Origin: Porphyromonas catoniae ATCC 51270
GTDB taxonomy: Bacteria > Bacteroidota > Bacteroidia > Bacteroidales > Porphyromonadaceae
Assembly (NCBI RefSeq): GCF_000565015.1
Contig: NZ_JDFF01000013.1
Span: forward strand, 25,978-89,977
Direction: 5' to 3'
DNA length: 64,000 nt
Part shown: positions 29,308 to 37,510 of the stretch, in pieces
How positions within the stretch are numbered: position 1 is the first letter of the stretch
How the letters are laid out: each line of letters opens with the position of its first letter
Notes under the pieces: model-generated
Databases searched by the model: none
Told to the model about the DNA's origin: nothing
The model's input: only the letters and a program-made list of their open reading frames with translations
Translations under genes and position numbers: made by a program

Positions 29308-29604
29308 GACAGAGCGATGAGGCAATTTCTGTGGAGAGGAGAACGGATTTCGACAGAAAGATAAGGCAATTTCTGTGGAGGAAAGAATGGCTTTCGACAG
29401 AAAGATGAGGCAATTTCTGTGGAGCGGAGAACGGCTTTTGACAGAAAGATAAGGCAATTTCGGTGGAGCGGAGAACGGATTTCGACAGAAAGATGAGGCA
29501 ATTTCTGTGGAGGGCAGAACGGCTTTCGACAGAAAGATGAGGCAATTTCTGTGGAGGGCAGAACGGCTTTCGATAGAAAGATTAGGCAATTTCAGTAGAG
29601 AGGA
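29308..29604. repeat. 44-bp tandem repeat array, nearly seven units
   Basis: Units start at 29308, 29352, 29396, 29440, 29484, 29528 and 29572 (last one partial and diverged). Each begins GACAGAAAGATGAGGCAATT or a close variant and continues to GGAGxGxAGAACGGxTTTC. CAGAAA and TTTCTG within each unit form a small dyad. Because 44 is not a multiple of three and the unit lacks minus-strand stops, long false reading frames appear in all three minus frames; they are not genes. Confidence 0.93.
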
Positions 29605-29757
29605 GAGGCAATTATGATGGAGCGTTGAGGAGTTTCTCTATGATGCTTAATACACTTTCCCTACGATAACGCTCTAAATAAACTGGCTCCAGCAGGCTAA
29701 ATACATCCAACTTGGACGAACTTAGCACACTGGAGCCAGTAAATAGGAACGAGAACT

Positions 29758-30384
29758 TTAGCGAAGGAGCGAATGAATATTCTCAACCAGGAGCGAGAGC
29801 GCTACTGGGTTCATCCCGCCCTCAGGGATAATGATGTCGGCATAACGCTTAGATGGCTCTACGAAGTCACGGTGCATAGGCTTGACGGTAGAGAAATATT
29901 GCTTGAGCACAGAGTTCATATCCCGCCCACGCTCCTGTACATCCCGCACCAAACGTCGTGCTAGACGTACGTCGTCATCAGTATCAACGTAGACCTTCAC
30001 ATCCATGAGCTCTCGGAGTTCTTTATTCTCTAGGATCAAAATTCCGTCTAGGATAAGGACCTTGGCTGGGTGCACGAGGACGGTTTGAGGTAATCTATTG
30101 TGGTCATTAAAGGAATAAACGGGTCGCTGAATACTTTCCCCTTGCTTGAGTTGACGGATATGTTCGATCATCATATCAGTATCAAAGGAGTGAGGGTGGT
30201 CGTAGTTGAGCTTGGCTCGTTCCTCTAATGTCAGCTCATCATGAGCTTTGTAGTAGAAGTCGTGGCATAACGTCGTGACATGCTCTTCAACAAAAGCCTC
30301 TTGGAGCTTGCGTACGAGCGTGGACTTTCCTGAGGCAGATCCGCCTGCCACACCAATAATCGTGGTCGAGATAGTTGAACTCAT
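29758..30384 (-). CDS. udk: uridine kinase
   Basis: Udk phosphorylates uridine and cytidine in pyrimidine salvage. The 208 residues carry the ATP loop GVAGGSASGKSTLVRKL near the N-terminus, CHDFYYKAHDELTLEER, NYDHPHSFDTDMM, LILDGILILEN and RRLVRDVQERGRDMNSVL, all typical. It is the last gene of the minus-strand run that begins with the CDP-alcohol phosphatidyltransferase gene. Confidence 0.94.
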   Translation of the reverse strand: MSSTISTTIIGVAGGSASGKSTLVRKLQEAFVEEHVTTLCHDFYYKAHDELTLEERAKLNYDHPHSFDTDMMIEHIRQLKQGESIQRPVYSFNDHNRLPQTVLVHPAKVLILDGILILENKELRELMDVKVYVDTDDDVRLARRLVRDVQERGRDMNSVLKQYFSTVKPMHRDFVEPSKRYADIIIPEGGMNPVALSLLVENIHSLLR

Positions 30385-30423
30385 AGGGATGAAAGATATT
30401 ACAGAGAGGGAGATTGATGGAGT

Positions 30424-31830
30424 TTATTCACGAGGAGAGAAGATGCCCATTGCTTCGTAGAGTAAGTCTTGCAGCTGCTGTCGGAGACGCTCTCGCATGA
30501 GCAGGGTATTTTGTCGCGAGGGATAAGTGCGGTTGGAGAGGAAGACAAAGACTAAATCGTACTCAGGATCTACCCAAAAGCACGTACCGGTGAAGCCCAA
30601 GTGACCGTAGGTGCGAGAGGAAGCGAGCGCGCCCGTAGGCCCACCGCTACGCCGAGGTTTATCAAAGCCCAAGGCACGTATTCCGCCATCACCGAGCGTT
30701 TCGGTGAAAAGCCTGACCGTGCGCTCTGGGATAATAGTCTTGCCCTCCCACTTACCTTCCTGGAGAAGAAGCTGAGCAACCTTGGCAAGTTCCCTTGCCG
30801 AGCCGAAGAGACCAGCATTCCCCGAGACACCACCTAGGCAAGCTGCCGTCTCGTCATCCACAGTCCCTCTGAGCACTTCTCCTCGTAAGAACCGATCATC
30901 TTGGGCAGGAGCGATTGCCTCGGCCTTCACGCCATGCTCTAAAGGACAATAATAAAGTCGGGCTCCAATGGGACGGAAAAGGCGTTCCTCAACGAAAGAA
31001 TCAAGGCTCTGACCTGATACACGCTCGATGATTTGCTGTAGGAGCAGGAAGTTCAAATCGCTGTATCGGTAGCTTTTGTTTGATGAGACTCGGACGTTGA
31101 GAAGGCGCTCCATCATACGCTCTTTGAAGTCTGGAGCGATGTATTTATTTCGAGAAAAGCGTAGCGCATGCTTCTCCGACCGCTTCATTGCTATATATTC
31201 ATCCAAGAAGCGGAAATTGGGGTTGCCCCATGCCTTACCAACCAACGGCACCCCGCCACTAAACGCCTTGTAACGTATCAGTGCGCCTTCGTAGCTGGCA
31301 GTATCAATCAGATCGGTGTAGAAGTTAATCCCAGCCGGTAAGCCTGACTGATGCAGGAGCAGTTGCCTCACGGTAACCATCCCGAGTAGTGTCCCCCCCG
31401 TCTCTGGTAGGTAGGTCAAGAGCGGAGCATTTAGCTTTACCTTACGCTCTGAGACCAACAACATCAACGCTGGTGTTGTCGCCGCAGCTTTTGTTACTGA
31501 TGCGAGATCATAAAGCGTATAAATATTTGTCGGGTCTTCACCTTTCCCTCCGAGCTTGGTCATTGAGCCAAAGGCACGATCATAAATGACTTGCCCTTCG
31601 TGCAAAGCAAAGATCTGACAGCCTGGATAGGCACCCATCCGAAGACCTGCCTCTGCAAGCGAGTCAATACGCTCTAAGCGTCGCGCGGAAAGCTCTAAAG
31701 GACGAGCAGAAAGACTATCAACATCTATCTGTATCTGCGGAAGAGAGTCCGGGATGACCAGCTCCTGCGCCGAGCTCCTTGAGGTAAAGCTAAGACCAAG
31801 AGCAAGAAAGATGAACGAGCGGTAATTCAT
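30424..31830 (-). CDS. secreted serine hydrolase (class C beta-lactamase fold)
   Basis: A signal peptide (1-21, ending RSSAQ) is followed by a penicillin-binding/beta-lactamase-fold domain. The SxxK motif is Ser111-Val-Thr-Lys114, the YxN-equivalent motif is Tyr256-Ser257-Asp258, and a late HLGFTGT (about 410) takes the KTG place. In many Bacteroidota, as I recall, this domain is the C-terminal half of a protein of about 1,000 residues whose N-terminal half is a GH3 glycosidase. Here the GH3 gene stands separately just upstream (9-nt gap) and this gene has its own signal peptide. Likely acts on peptidoglycan fragments or esters. Confidence 0.85.
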   Translation of the reverse strand: MNYRSFIFLALGLSFTSRSSAQELVIPDSLPQIQIDVDSLSARPLELSARRLERIDSLAEAGLRMGAYPGCQIFALHEGQVIYDRAFGSMTKLGGKGEDPTNIYTLYDLASVTKAAATTPALMLLVSERKVKLNAPLLTYLPETGGTLLGMVTVRQLLLHQSGLPAGINFYTDLIDTASYEGALIRYKAFSGGVPLVGKAWGNPNFRFLDEYIAMKRSEKHALRFSRNKYIAPDFKERMMERLLNVRVSSNKSYRYSDLNFLLLQQIIERVSGQSLDSFVEERLFRPIGARLYYCPLEHGVKAEAIAPAQDDRFLRGEVLRGTVDDETAACLGGVSGNAGLFGSARELAKVAQLLLQEGKWEGKTIIPERTVRLFTETLGDGGIRALGFDKPRRSGGPTGALASSRTYGHLGFTGTCFWVDPEYDLVFVFLSNRTYPSRQNTLLMRERLRQQLQDLLYEAMGIFSPRE

Positions 31831-31839
31831 GCGCTTAGA

Positions 31840-33177
31840 TTATCTCTTGCCAGATTTGGCCTTAACCTGCTTCATTCGCATCGCTTTAGTCCTAGCCGTG
31901 GGATCGATATCTGTTGTTGTGGCTTTGGCTGCTTGCTGGAGTCTTGCTCGTAGTTGCGCTTCCTCTGGTGTCCAGATTTTATCTTTTACTACCTCAGCTT
32001 CTACTCCACCCTTGGCTTTACAAAGGATCAAAGCGTACTTAAAGGACAGTACTCGACGACATTTCTCCTCTATTTCATCATCGGTTAGCTCACCACGAGC
32101 TTGCGCTTCCAAGATTTCATCCAACGCTTGTGCAGGCTGTGCGGGTCCTAAGAGAATGTCATTCCCAGCCTTCAAGGCTGCAACGGCAACAGAGGATACG
32201 GCCCCCGTCTGTGCTCCCTTCATCTCCAATGCATCGGTAAACACAAGCCCACGAAACCCCATCTCCTCTCGAAGCAATGTCGTCGTAATGGGCTTGCTCA
32301 AGGAGGATGCACGTCCGGAGGCATCATAGCTAGGGACACTAAGATGCGCCGTCATCACGCCACCAAAGCCCGATGCAAAGTATTCTTTGAAAGGGAAAAG
32401 CTCCACAGCCTTCATCCTAGCCTTAGAGGCTGATACGATAGGGAGTGTTTTGTGCGAATCTTCATGCGTATCACCATGCCCAGGGAAGTGCTTCGCCACG
32501 GATAATACTCCTCCCATCTCCAGCCCACGAGCATAAGCAAGGGCACACGCAGCAACGTGCTGAGGGGAAGTACCGAAGCTACGTGAGCCGATTACAGGGT
32601 TTTTAGGGTTAATATTCACATCCACTACTGGAGCAAAGTTGATGTGAATGCCCATGAGTTGGCATTGCCGTGCTACCTCTGCCCCATAGGCCTCTATGAG
32701 CTTTAGATCGCCAGCATCACCCAGACCTCTATTGCGAGGATATTGTGGAGCATCCTTCAGACGCATATACAGCCCCCATTCACCATCCAGAGCGATAAGT
32801 AGCGGAGTAGGACTAGCCTGCTGTAAACGAATTGTTAAGGTGCGCTGATCAGCAAGCATACCTTTCTGGAAAAGAATACCTCCCCATTGCTCCTTCTTGA
32901 GCCGTGCTAGGAGTAGCTCCGTATCCGTCACTCGAGGATAGATAATAGGCATGATAAGCTGGCCTACTCGAGCCCGCAGATCTAGCGAAGTGTAGACACT
33001 ATCTACCCACAGCTCCATCTTCACAGAATCTACACCTGAGAAAATCCTTAGACCTTGCATTGACCTTGGGTAGATTTTCTTCTCTACGGTACGTGCTCGT
33101 GCAAATGTGCCAGAGCTCAAGAGGACAACGATGAAAAGAGGTAGAAAGAAACGAGTGAAAGATCGGAGAGTACGCAT
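31840..33177 (-). CDS. GH3 beta-N-acetylhexosaminidase (NagZ-like), exported
   Basis: The 445 residues start with a signal peptide (to about residue 27) and contain a complete GH3 N-terminal barrel. The NagZ signature KHFPGHGDTHEDSH is at 229-242 with catalytic His/Asp, and the nucleophile is Asp315 in VFTDALEM. Upstream segments GQLIMPIIYPR and HINFAPVVDVNINPKNPVIGSRSFG match the family. It would remove GlcNAc from muropeptides in the periplasm. The basic, Lys/Arg-rich C-terminal 40 residues are unusual. It stands in operon with the serine hydrolase. Confidence 0.92.
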   Translation of the reverse strand: MRTLRSFTRFFLPLFIVVLLSSGTFARARTVEKKIYPRSMQGLRIFSGVDSVKMELWVDSVYTSLDLRARVGQLIMPIIYPRVTDTELLLARLKKEQWGGILFQKGMLADQRTLTIRLQQASPTPLLIALDGEWGLYMRLKDAPQYPRNRGLGDAGDLKLIEAYGAEVARQCQLMGIHINFAPVVDVNINPKNPVIGSRSFGTSPQHVAACALAYARGLEMGGVLSVAKHFPGHGDTHEDSHKTLPIVSASKARMKAVELFPFKEYFASGFGGVMTAHLSVPSYDASGRASSLSKPITTTLLREEMGFRGLVFTDALEMKGAQTGAVSSVAVAALKAGNDILLGPAQPAQALDEILEAQARGELTDDEIEEKCRRVLSFKYALILCKAKGGVEAEVVKDKIWTPEEAQLRARLQQAAKATTTDIDPTARTKAMRMKQVKAKSGKR

Positions 33178-33201
33178 ATAGCAATAAAAAGCCCCACAAC
33201 A

Positions 33202-33558
33202 TCAGGGGCGAGTCTTATGGAAGACCCAGAAGCGTTGTAGGGGATAATTAAACAGAACGGAGACGAAGAGATCGGCGATGAGCTTACCTATCTTATAGTC
33301 AATGCCGACATGATGCTCTAGCAGGTACGTCCCGAGGTACTTGAGGACAATACTACCCGCCACTGTGAGGGCGAACTTAGCAAGCTGAATGAGGAAAGCA
33401 TTGGAATAGCCCTGCGTCCCAGAGCCTGAGGTGAATGTCCAGTAGCGGTTCAGAGAGAAGTTTACAATCGCTCCAACTACTCCACCTAGCGCAACAGCCC
33501 AAAACAATGGCCACCCGAAGACTTGCCTCGTGAGCACCATCAGCCCATAGTCAATCAC
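33202..33558 (-). CDS. GtrA family membrane protein (start uncertain)
   Basis: A small protein with four membrane segments of the GtrA type: NFSLNRYWTFTSG and NYPLQRFWVFHKTRP are family hallmarks. GtrA proteins are thought to flip lipid-linked sugars. From the GTG at 33556-33558 it has 118 residues but starts in the middle of the first membrane segment. The frame stays open upstream to the TAA of the preceding gene and reads LKRLILTFSRAQISAGAGSV, which looks like the true N-terminus. No ATG, GTG or TTG is available there, so a rare start such as CTG (33613-33615) is possible. Part of the minus-strand operon. Confidence 0.75.
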   Translation of the reverse strand: MIDYGLMVLTRQVFGWPLFWAVALGGVVGAIVNFSLNRYWTFTSGSGTQGYSNAFLIQLAKFALTVAGSIVLKYLGTYLLEHHVGIDYKIGKLIADLFVSVLFNYPLQRFWVFHKTRP

Positions 33559-33630
33559 CGAGCCTGCACCCGCCGAGATCTGAGCACGAGAGAAAGTGAG
33601 GATGAGTCGTTTCAGAGGTAAATCTATTGT

Positions 33631-34317
33631 TTAGTTCTCCTTAGCTTGTTGCTCCCCTCTCAGGGCTGCATCTCGCTCATTGGCAGAGTCCAGCAACTTG
33701 AAGAAGTCTGATACAAATGCCACAAGTAGCACGAAGGAAACCCCGAGCCCTATCCAGTGGATACTCCCCGGCACGAAGTAATCGAGGCAGAATAAACTAG
33801 CTAGGATGATGCGCACCTCGGTAGGTCCGAGGAGACCTGAGTCTATGGAGTACTTGTCGGTTACCTTATAACGGAGCTGGGAGATAATCATCTCTCCCCC
33901 ATAGAGAGCGACGAAGATGAAGCCTATAAGCTTCCAACCTGGCTGTACATAGGAATAGTACCCTAGTCCAATGGCTACGATCCCTATCCAGTCCACTACA
34001 ATATCAAGGCAGAAGCCAAACCACTTGCGGGGGCGATTGCGGTAGTAGGCCAATCGCCCGTCTAGCGAGTCACCAAACCAGTTGATTGCAAACCCCACAG
34101 GGGTAAGAAGAAGCCATGTACTATCATGATACAGAGCACCTAATAGCATCGCGAGGGCGACAAAGAGATTGCCACATAGCCCAAGGCTAGTGAGCATGTT
34201 CGAGGTCACCCAGCGAGGCATTCGCTCCACGAGGTAAGCGATCAGCGCAAGCTCCTTATTATGCAGGATGTTCGTCCGCTTACGATCTTGGCTTATCGCC
34301 TGTTTTGTGTCAGCCAT
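33631..34317 (-). CDS. CDP-alcohol phosphatidyltransferase family protein
   Basis: An integral membrane enzyme of the family that joins a CDP-linked lipid or alcohol with an alcohol. The 228 residues show about six membrane segments and the family motif with metal ligands Asp83, Asp86, Asp105 and Asp109 (GDSLDGRLAYYRNR, then GFCLDIVVD). The usual Ala-Arg after DGxx reads Ala-Tyr (90-91). The product may be phosphatidylglycerol phosphate, phosphatidylinositol-like or another lipid; the sequence does not decide. First gene of a five-gene minus-strand run; its stop lies in frame with the GtrA region. Confidence 0.85.
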   Translation of the reverse strand: MADTKQAISQDRKRTNILHNKELALIAYLVERMPRWVTSNMLTSLGLCGNLFVALAMLLGALYHDSTWLLLTPVGFAINWFGDSLDGRLAYYRNRPRKWFGFCLDIVVDWIGIVAIGLGYYSYVQPGWKLIGFIFVALYGGEMIISQLRYKVTDKYSIDSGLLGPTEVRIILASLFCLDYFVPGSIHWIGLGVSFVLLVAFVSDFFKLLDSANERDAALRGEQQAKEN

Positions 34318-34434
34318 TATCTATCTTAGCTAGAATGAGGGATTCATACATTGTCCCATCTATCCCACCACGAGGGCAGGTCTTACGAGAGACAACCCTC
34401 TGACATTGCTTGTCATCTAGGGCTTACTCTACTA

Positions 34435-34442
34435 CAAAGGTA
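34435..34442 (-). promoter_or_regulatory. -7 promoter box of the minus-strand operon
   Basis: On the minus strand the box reads TACCTTTG, about 120 bp before the CDP-alcohol phosphatidyltransferase gene. Confidence 0.5.
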
Positions 34443-34587
34443 AAGAAATATTGTCTTCTCCCCCTGTATTTTTACTAGTCCATCGCTACTATCTCCTTGA
34501 CCAAAGCCTCTATATTAGGCGTGAGCATACCTCTATTCTCTCAACAGCATCCTTATATCCAAGCCTCAGACGGTGGATAATTAAAGT

Positions 34588-34622
34588 AGAGCCACAGAGG
34601 TCAAATACACCTCTGTGGCTCT
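34588..34622 (-). terminator. terminator of porV-ispF
   Basis: A 14-bp perfect stem, AGAGCCACAGAGGT with its complement (34588-34601 and 34609-34622). Read on the minus strand it is followed by tactttaa. It lies 56 bp after the ispF stop. The rest of the 34318-34677 gap shows no gene. Confidence 0.75.
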
Positions 34623-34677
34623 GCCTATCACTACTTAGATGTGTGGAGTCACATACTTCGGAGGGGGATACTCTACC

Positions 34678-35166
34678 CTACTGCCGCTTCATGATAAGAG
34701 CTGTAGCATAAGCCTCCATACCCTCACGATGACCGACAAAGCCCAATCGCTCCGTCGTAGTAGCTTTAATGGAGATCTCTCCTGATGTTAGTCCCATCAC
34801 CTCAGCCATTATCGTCTTCATCTGGGGGATATGAGGGTTAATCTTCGGGGCTTCTGCCGCTATTGTAGCATCTATATTCCCGATCTCATAGCCAGCCTGA
34901 CGAATGAGTTCGCAGGTCTTCTTCAGCAGGATCTTACTATCGATTCCCTTATAAGCCATGTCCGTGGGAGGGAAGTGTACCCCTATATCCCCGAGTGCCG
35001 CAGCACCGAGTAGAGCATCACAGACGGCATGGAGGAGGACATCCGCATCCGAATGTCCTGCTAACCCCTTCTCATACGGTATCTTTATACCACCTAGCCA
35101 GAGGTCATAGCCCTCCTCTAGGCGGTGTACATCGTAGCCAAAACCAATACGGTAAGGTATCTGCAT
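34678..35166 (-). CDS. ispF: 2-C-methyl-D-erythritol 2,4-cyclodiphosphate synthase
   Basis: IspF catalyses the fifth step of the MEP isoprenoid pathway. The 162 residues include RIGFGYDVHRLEEG with metal ligands Asp12 and His14, GHSDADVLLHAVCDALLGAA with His46, and DIGVHFPPTD. The TTERLGFVGHREGM segment near the end is diagnostic. It follows porV by 8 nt and is surely cotranscribed with it; ispG lies elsewhere in the window. Confidence 0.96.
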   Translation of the reverse strand: MQIPYRIGFGYDVHRLEEGYDLWLGGIKIPYEKGLAGHSDADVLLHAVCDALLGAAALGDIGVHFPPTDMAYKGIDSKILLKKTCELIRQAGYEIGNIDATIAAEAPKINPHIPQMKTIMAEVMGLTSGEISIKATTTERLGFVGHREGMEAYATALIMKRQ

Positions 35167-35174
35167 AGAGTGAA

Positions 35175-36329
35175 TTACTTAAAGAGCTGACGAATGCCCT
35201 CCATATCGAAGGCAAGGGTGAAACGTAGCGTCTGGTCGAGAGGGTTATCAGAGATGGTTGAGACGAGGTAGGATGCATCGATACGCAGAGCCTTCATACG
35301 GAAGCCCGCCCCTGCTGTAAATGCCTGGAGATTTCCCTTCGTAGGGTGTAGATAGCTGTAACCAGCACGCACGAAGAACTTATCATTATAGTTGTATTCT
35401 GCACCAAGGCTCCAGCGAATCTCTCTCCACTCCTCCTTAAATCCACCAGGAGCATCCGTGAAGCTCTTGAAGATACCTGCGATTGCAGAGGTCTTGTTGT
35501 AGTCCTTAGCCTTTTGGGCATTACCGATCGTGGGCGTTGGCACGAGTAACTTGTTCACCTCTATGTTAAGCGCGATGGAGTTCACCTCATCAATGGGGTA
35601 AAGCATCCCCGTACCAACACCAAGGTTGGTAGGGATAAAAGCCGAGTTTGTCCCCCCATCGAAGGAAATCTTCGTACCGATGTTGCGGACGTTGAAGCCT
35701 AAGGTCCACAGAGCCTCGGCACTCCCCAACGTAACATACTTGTGTAAGTAACCTGCAATATCTGCAGCAAAGGCATTCCCTGGACTATGCCCCCTGCCTG
35801 CATCTTGGTCAGAGTGGATGTATCGTAGGGCAACGGCCATCGAGAACTCATTGGAGAGCTTGCGTGAATAGCTGGCATCGAAGGCAAACTCATTTGGATG
35901 AGCTTCGCCGAGGCTACGTCCTGATGCATCCCACTTCGTGAGCTTGCCCATAGAGAAGTAGCGCAGGGAAGCACCGATAGCCTGTGTCCCCTCTTCTCCC
36001 CCGATCTTGTAGTACCCTCCGACATGCATTAGGGCGATGTCCGAGACGAGGCGTGAAAGCCAAGGTGTGTAGCTGAGTGATAGCCCTGCCTCACTCTTGA
36101 GGAAGGCAAACTTTGCAGGATTCCAATACTGGGCATAGGGATCTGGTGTTGTGGAGGTACCAAGCTCACCCATAGCAGCAGCACGGGCATCAGGGGTAAT
36201 CTGCAGAGAGGGGGTAGCCGTGAGTACGGGGTTGAATGTTTCCACGGTCTGTTGTGCCTCTAGACCTGCCATAGAGGCTAGGCAAAGGAGAGCAACAGAG
36301 ACAAGCGTTTTGGTCTTACTTCGTTTCAT
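35175..36329 (-). CDS. porV: type IX secretion outer-membrane protein PorV
   Basis: PorV (LptO) is a FadL-like outer-membrane barrel that receives cargo from the Sov translocon and shuttles it to the sortase PorU. The 384 residues have a signal peptide ending LEAQ, the typical PorV N-terminus (FNPVLTATPSLQITPDARAA, then MGELGTSTTPDPYAQYWNPA) and many amphipathic strands to the C-terminal Phe-Lys. It indicates that the organism uses type IX secretion. Paired with ispF. Confidence 0.93.
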   Translation of the reverse strand: MKRSKTKTLVSVALLCLASMAGLEAQQTVETFNPVLTATPSLQITPDARAAAMGELGTSTTPDPYAQYWNPAKFAFLKSEAGLSLSYTPWLSRLVSDIALMHVGGYYKIGGEEGTQAIGASLRYFSMGKLTKWDASGRSLGEAHPNEFAFDASYSRKLSNEFSMAVALRYIHSDQDAGRGHSPGNAFAADIAGYLHKYVTLGSAEALWTLGFNVRNIGTKISFDGGTNSAFIPTNLGVGTGMLYPIDEVNSIALNIEVNKLLVPTPTIGNAQKAKDYNKTSAIAGIFKSFTDAPGGFKEEWREIRWSLGAEYNYNDKFFVRAGYSYLHPTKGNLQAFTAGAGFRMKALRIDASYLVSTISDNPLDQTLRFTLAFDMEGIRQLFK

Positions 36330-36417
36330 ACGGATGTTTTACATAAACCAGCGATGTGGGGCGACCACTCAGGACATATCCCCACTGCTCAAAGCCTTAT
36401 AATACTTATTATACGGG

Positions 36418-36425
36418 CAAAGATA
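36418..36425 (-). promoter_or_regulatory. -7 promoter box of porV-ispF
   Basis: On the minus strand the box reads TATCTTTG, about 90 bp before the porV start. Confidence 0.55.
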
Positions 36426-36550
36426 CATGATTTTTGCTTGCTGAGGACATCACTCTTTCCCTCGGAATGGTTCTCTTCCCCACCTGCTCTGATTCTCTAT
36501 TTTGTCCGCTCTAGGGAAGCTCTACCTAAAGGTATTCTGAGGGAGTAAAA

Positions 36551-36613
36551 AACACTATGATAGCGAACTAAGATTCGCTATCATAGTGTTCCTCGGTTCA
36601 CTATCATAGCTTT
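36551..36613. repeat. family B dyad array, copy 1 (3 x 17 bp, 6-nt spacers)
   Basis: Units AACACTATGATAGCGAA (36551), TTCGCTATCATAGTGTT (36574) and TTCACTATCATAGCTTT (36597) are separated by ctaaga and cctcgg. Units 1 and 2 are exact reverse complements. The core CTATSATAG is itself a dyad. It lies in the divergent porV/HU-like gap (36330-36858), which otherwise shows only the porV promoter and a GC-richer stretch at 36620-36770 without recognised features. Confidence 0.92.
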
Positions 36614-36858
36614 TTTGCCTCTCCATATGGGCAAGCTAGCGGGGTGAGTGACTCCACGACCTTCCCCTCAGCCCTTGTACCTGAACCACACACGGCTCGA
36701 GGAAGATATGGAGTAAGGTGTGTGAGCCAAATTTTACATGTAATCGCCCGAAGGTCGAGGGGGCTATTGGGCATAAAGATAACTTTTATACCTTTGTCAT
36801 GAAGGAGGTGCAGGCGAGCATCTCCGCATGTATTTTCCACTTAATTTTATTCATCAGT

Positions 36859-37341
36859 ATGGCACTAAAATTCAAGATTGCCAAGCGTAAACTGTACGTT
36901 GGCAAGCGTAAAGGGCAGACCGTCTTTTACGCCATCCAAGAAGAACATCCCCGTACCACTTGGGAGCAGGTGGAGGGACGTATCACCCGCACCACTGGGA
37001 TCACACGCGCAGACCTTCGGGCTGCCGTGATTGCACTCTACGACATCGTCGAGGAGGAGCTATCTGCAGGACGAGCAGTGGATCTTGCCGATTTAGGTTC
37101 GTTCAAGGCAATTGCCACGGGGAAGATGATGGATACCTTCGAGGCTGTCGATGCAACCTCCATCGCCCATCAGGTTGTACGCTTCTTCCCGAAGAAGAAA
37201 ATGCGCCTGATTGCTAAAAACCTATCCTTTGAGGTGCTAAAGGAAGAGCATAAACCTCGACCCAAGAAGAAGGCAAAGCCAAGTAAGCCAGCACCTAGTA
37301 CCCCTGGGCAAGGCGAGGGAGGCTCAGCGATAGGCATCTAA
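36859..37341 (+). CDS. HU-like DNA-binding protein
   Basis: From the ATG at 36859 the product has 160 residues (MALKFKIAKRKLYVG). It resembles the Bacteroidota HU-related family with a helical dimerisation part (WEQVEGRITRTTGITRADLR, then ALYDIVEEELSAGRAVDLAD) and a beta-arm segment (GSFKAIATGKMM). A Lys/Pro-rich tail (PRPKKKAKPSKPAPS) follows. Such proteins bend and compact DNA or bind at the cell pole; the exact role is not known. Open frame upstream of the ATG lacks family likeness. A terminator follows. Confidence 0.82.
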   Translation: MALKFKIAKRKLYVGKRKGQTVFYAIQEEHPRTTWEQVEGRITRTTGITRADLRAAVIALYDIVEEELSAGRAVDLADLGSFKAIATGKMMDTFEAVDATSIAHQVVRFFPKKKMRLIAKNLSFEVLKEEHKPRPKKKAKPSKPAPSTPGQGEGGSAIGI

Positions 37342-37365
37342 CCTTCTCCAGACACCCTTCATATT

Positions 37366-37420
37366 AAAGAGAGGGGGCGCATCAGAAGAGCATTCTGGTC
37401 GCCCGCTCTCTTTATCTATT
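37366..37420 (+). terminator. terminator of HU-like gene
   Basis: AAAGAGAGGGGGCG (37366-37379) pairs with CGCCCGCTCTCTTT (37400-37413) with one mismatch, followed by atctatttt. Confidence 0.7.
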
Positions 37421-37510
37421 TTCTCCTATATTTACAAGCAAAATAGGGGTAGGTATTGCACTGAACTTCGAAATAGATAGAGCTTGCAACTCAGACTAAA
37501 AAGGGATAAG

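Larger units (their letters stand above)
28828..29757. other. long repeat-rich intergenic region
   Basis: The largest gap in the window lies between convergent prs (+) and udk (-). It holds the family D array, the 44-bp tandem array and, at 29682-29740, a long-loop hairpin (ACTGGCTCCAG with CTGGAGCCAGT) that may end the udk transcript. The AT-rich 29138-29307 part shows nothing recognisable. Confidence 0.6.

Noticed and set aside
29273..29589. Three overlapping minus-strand frames with PHLSVE/LHRNCLIFLS repeats
   Set aside because: They are products of the 44-bp tandem repeat, which lacks stops in all minus frames; no start context, no family.
34451..34711. 86-codon plus-strand frame after the phosphatidyltransferase promoter
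   Set aside because: It crosses the ispF terminator and the end of ispF in the opposite direction, with no family likeness.
36604..36840. 78-codon minus frame between porV and the HU-like gene
   Set aside because: It overlaps the family B array and shows no recognisable domain.
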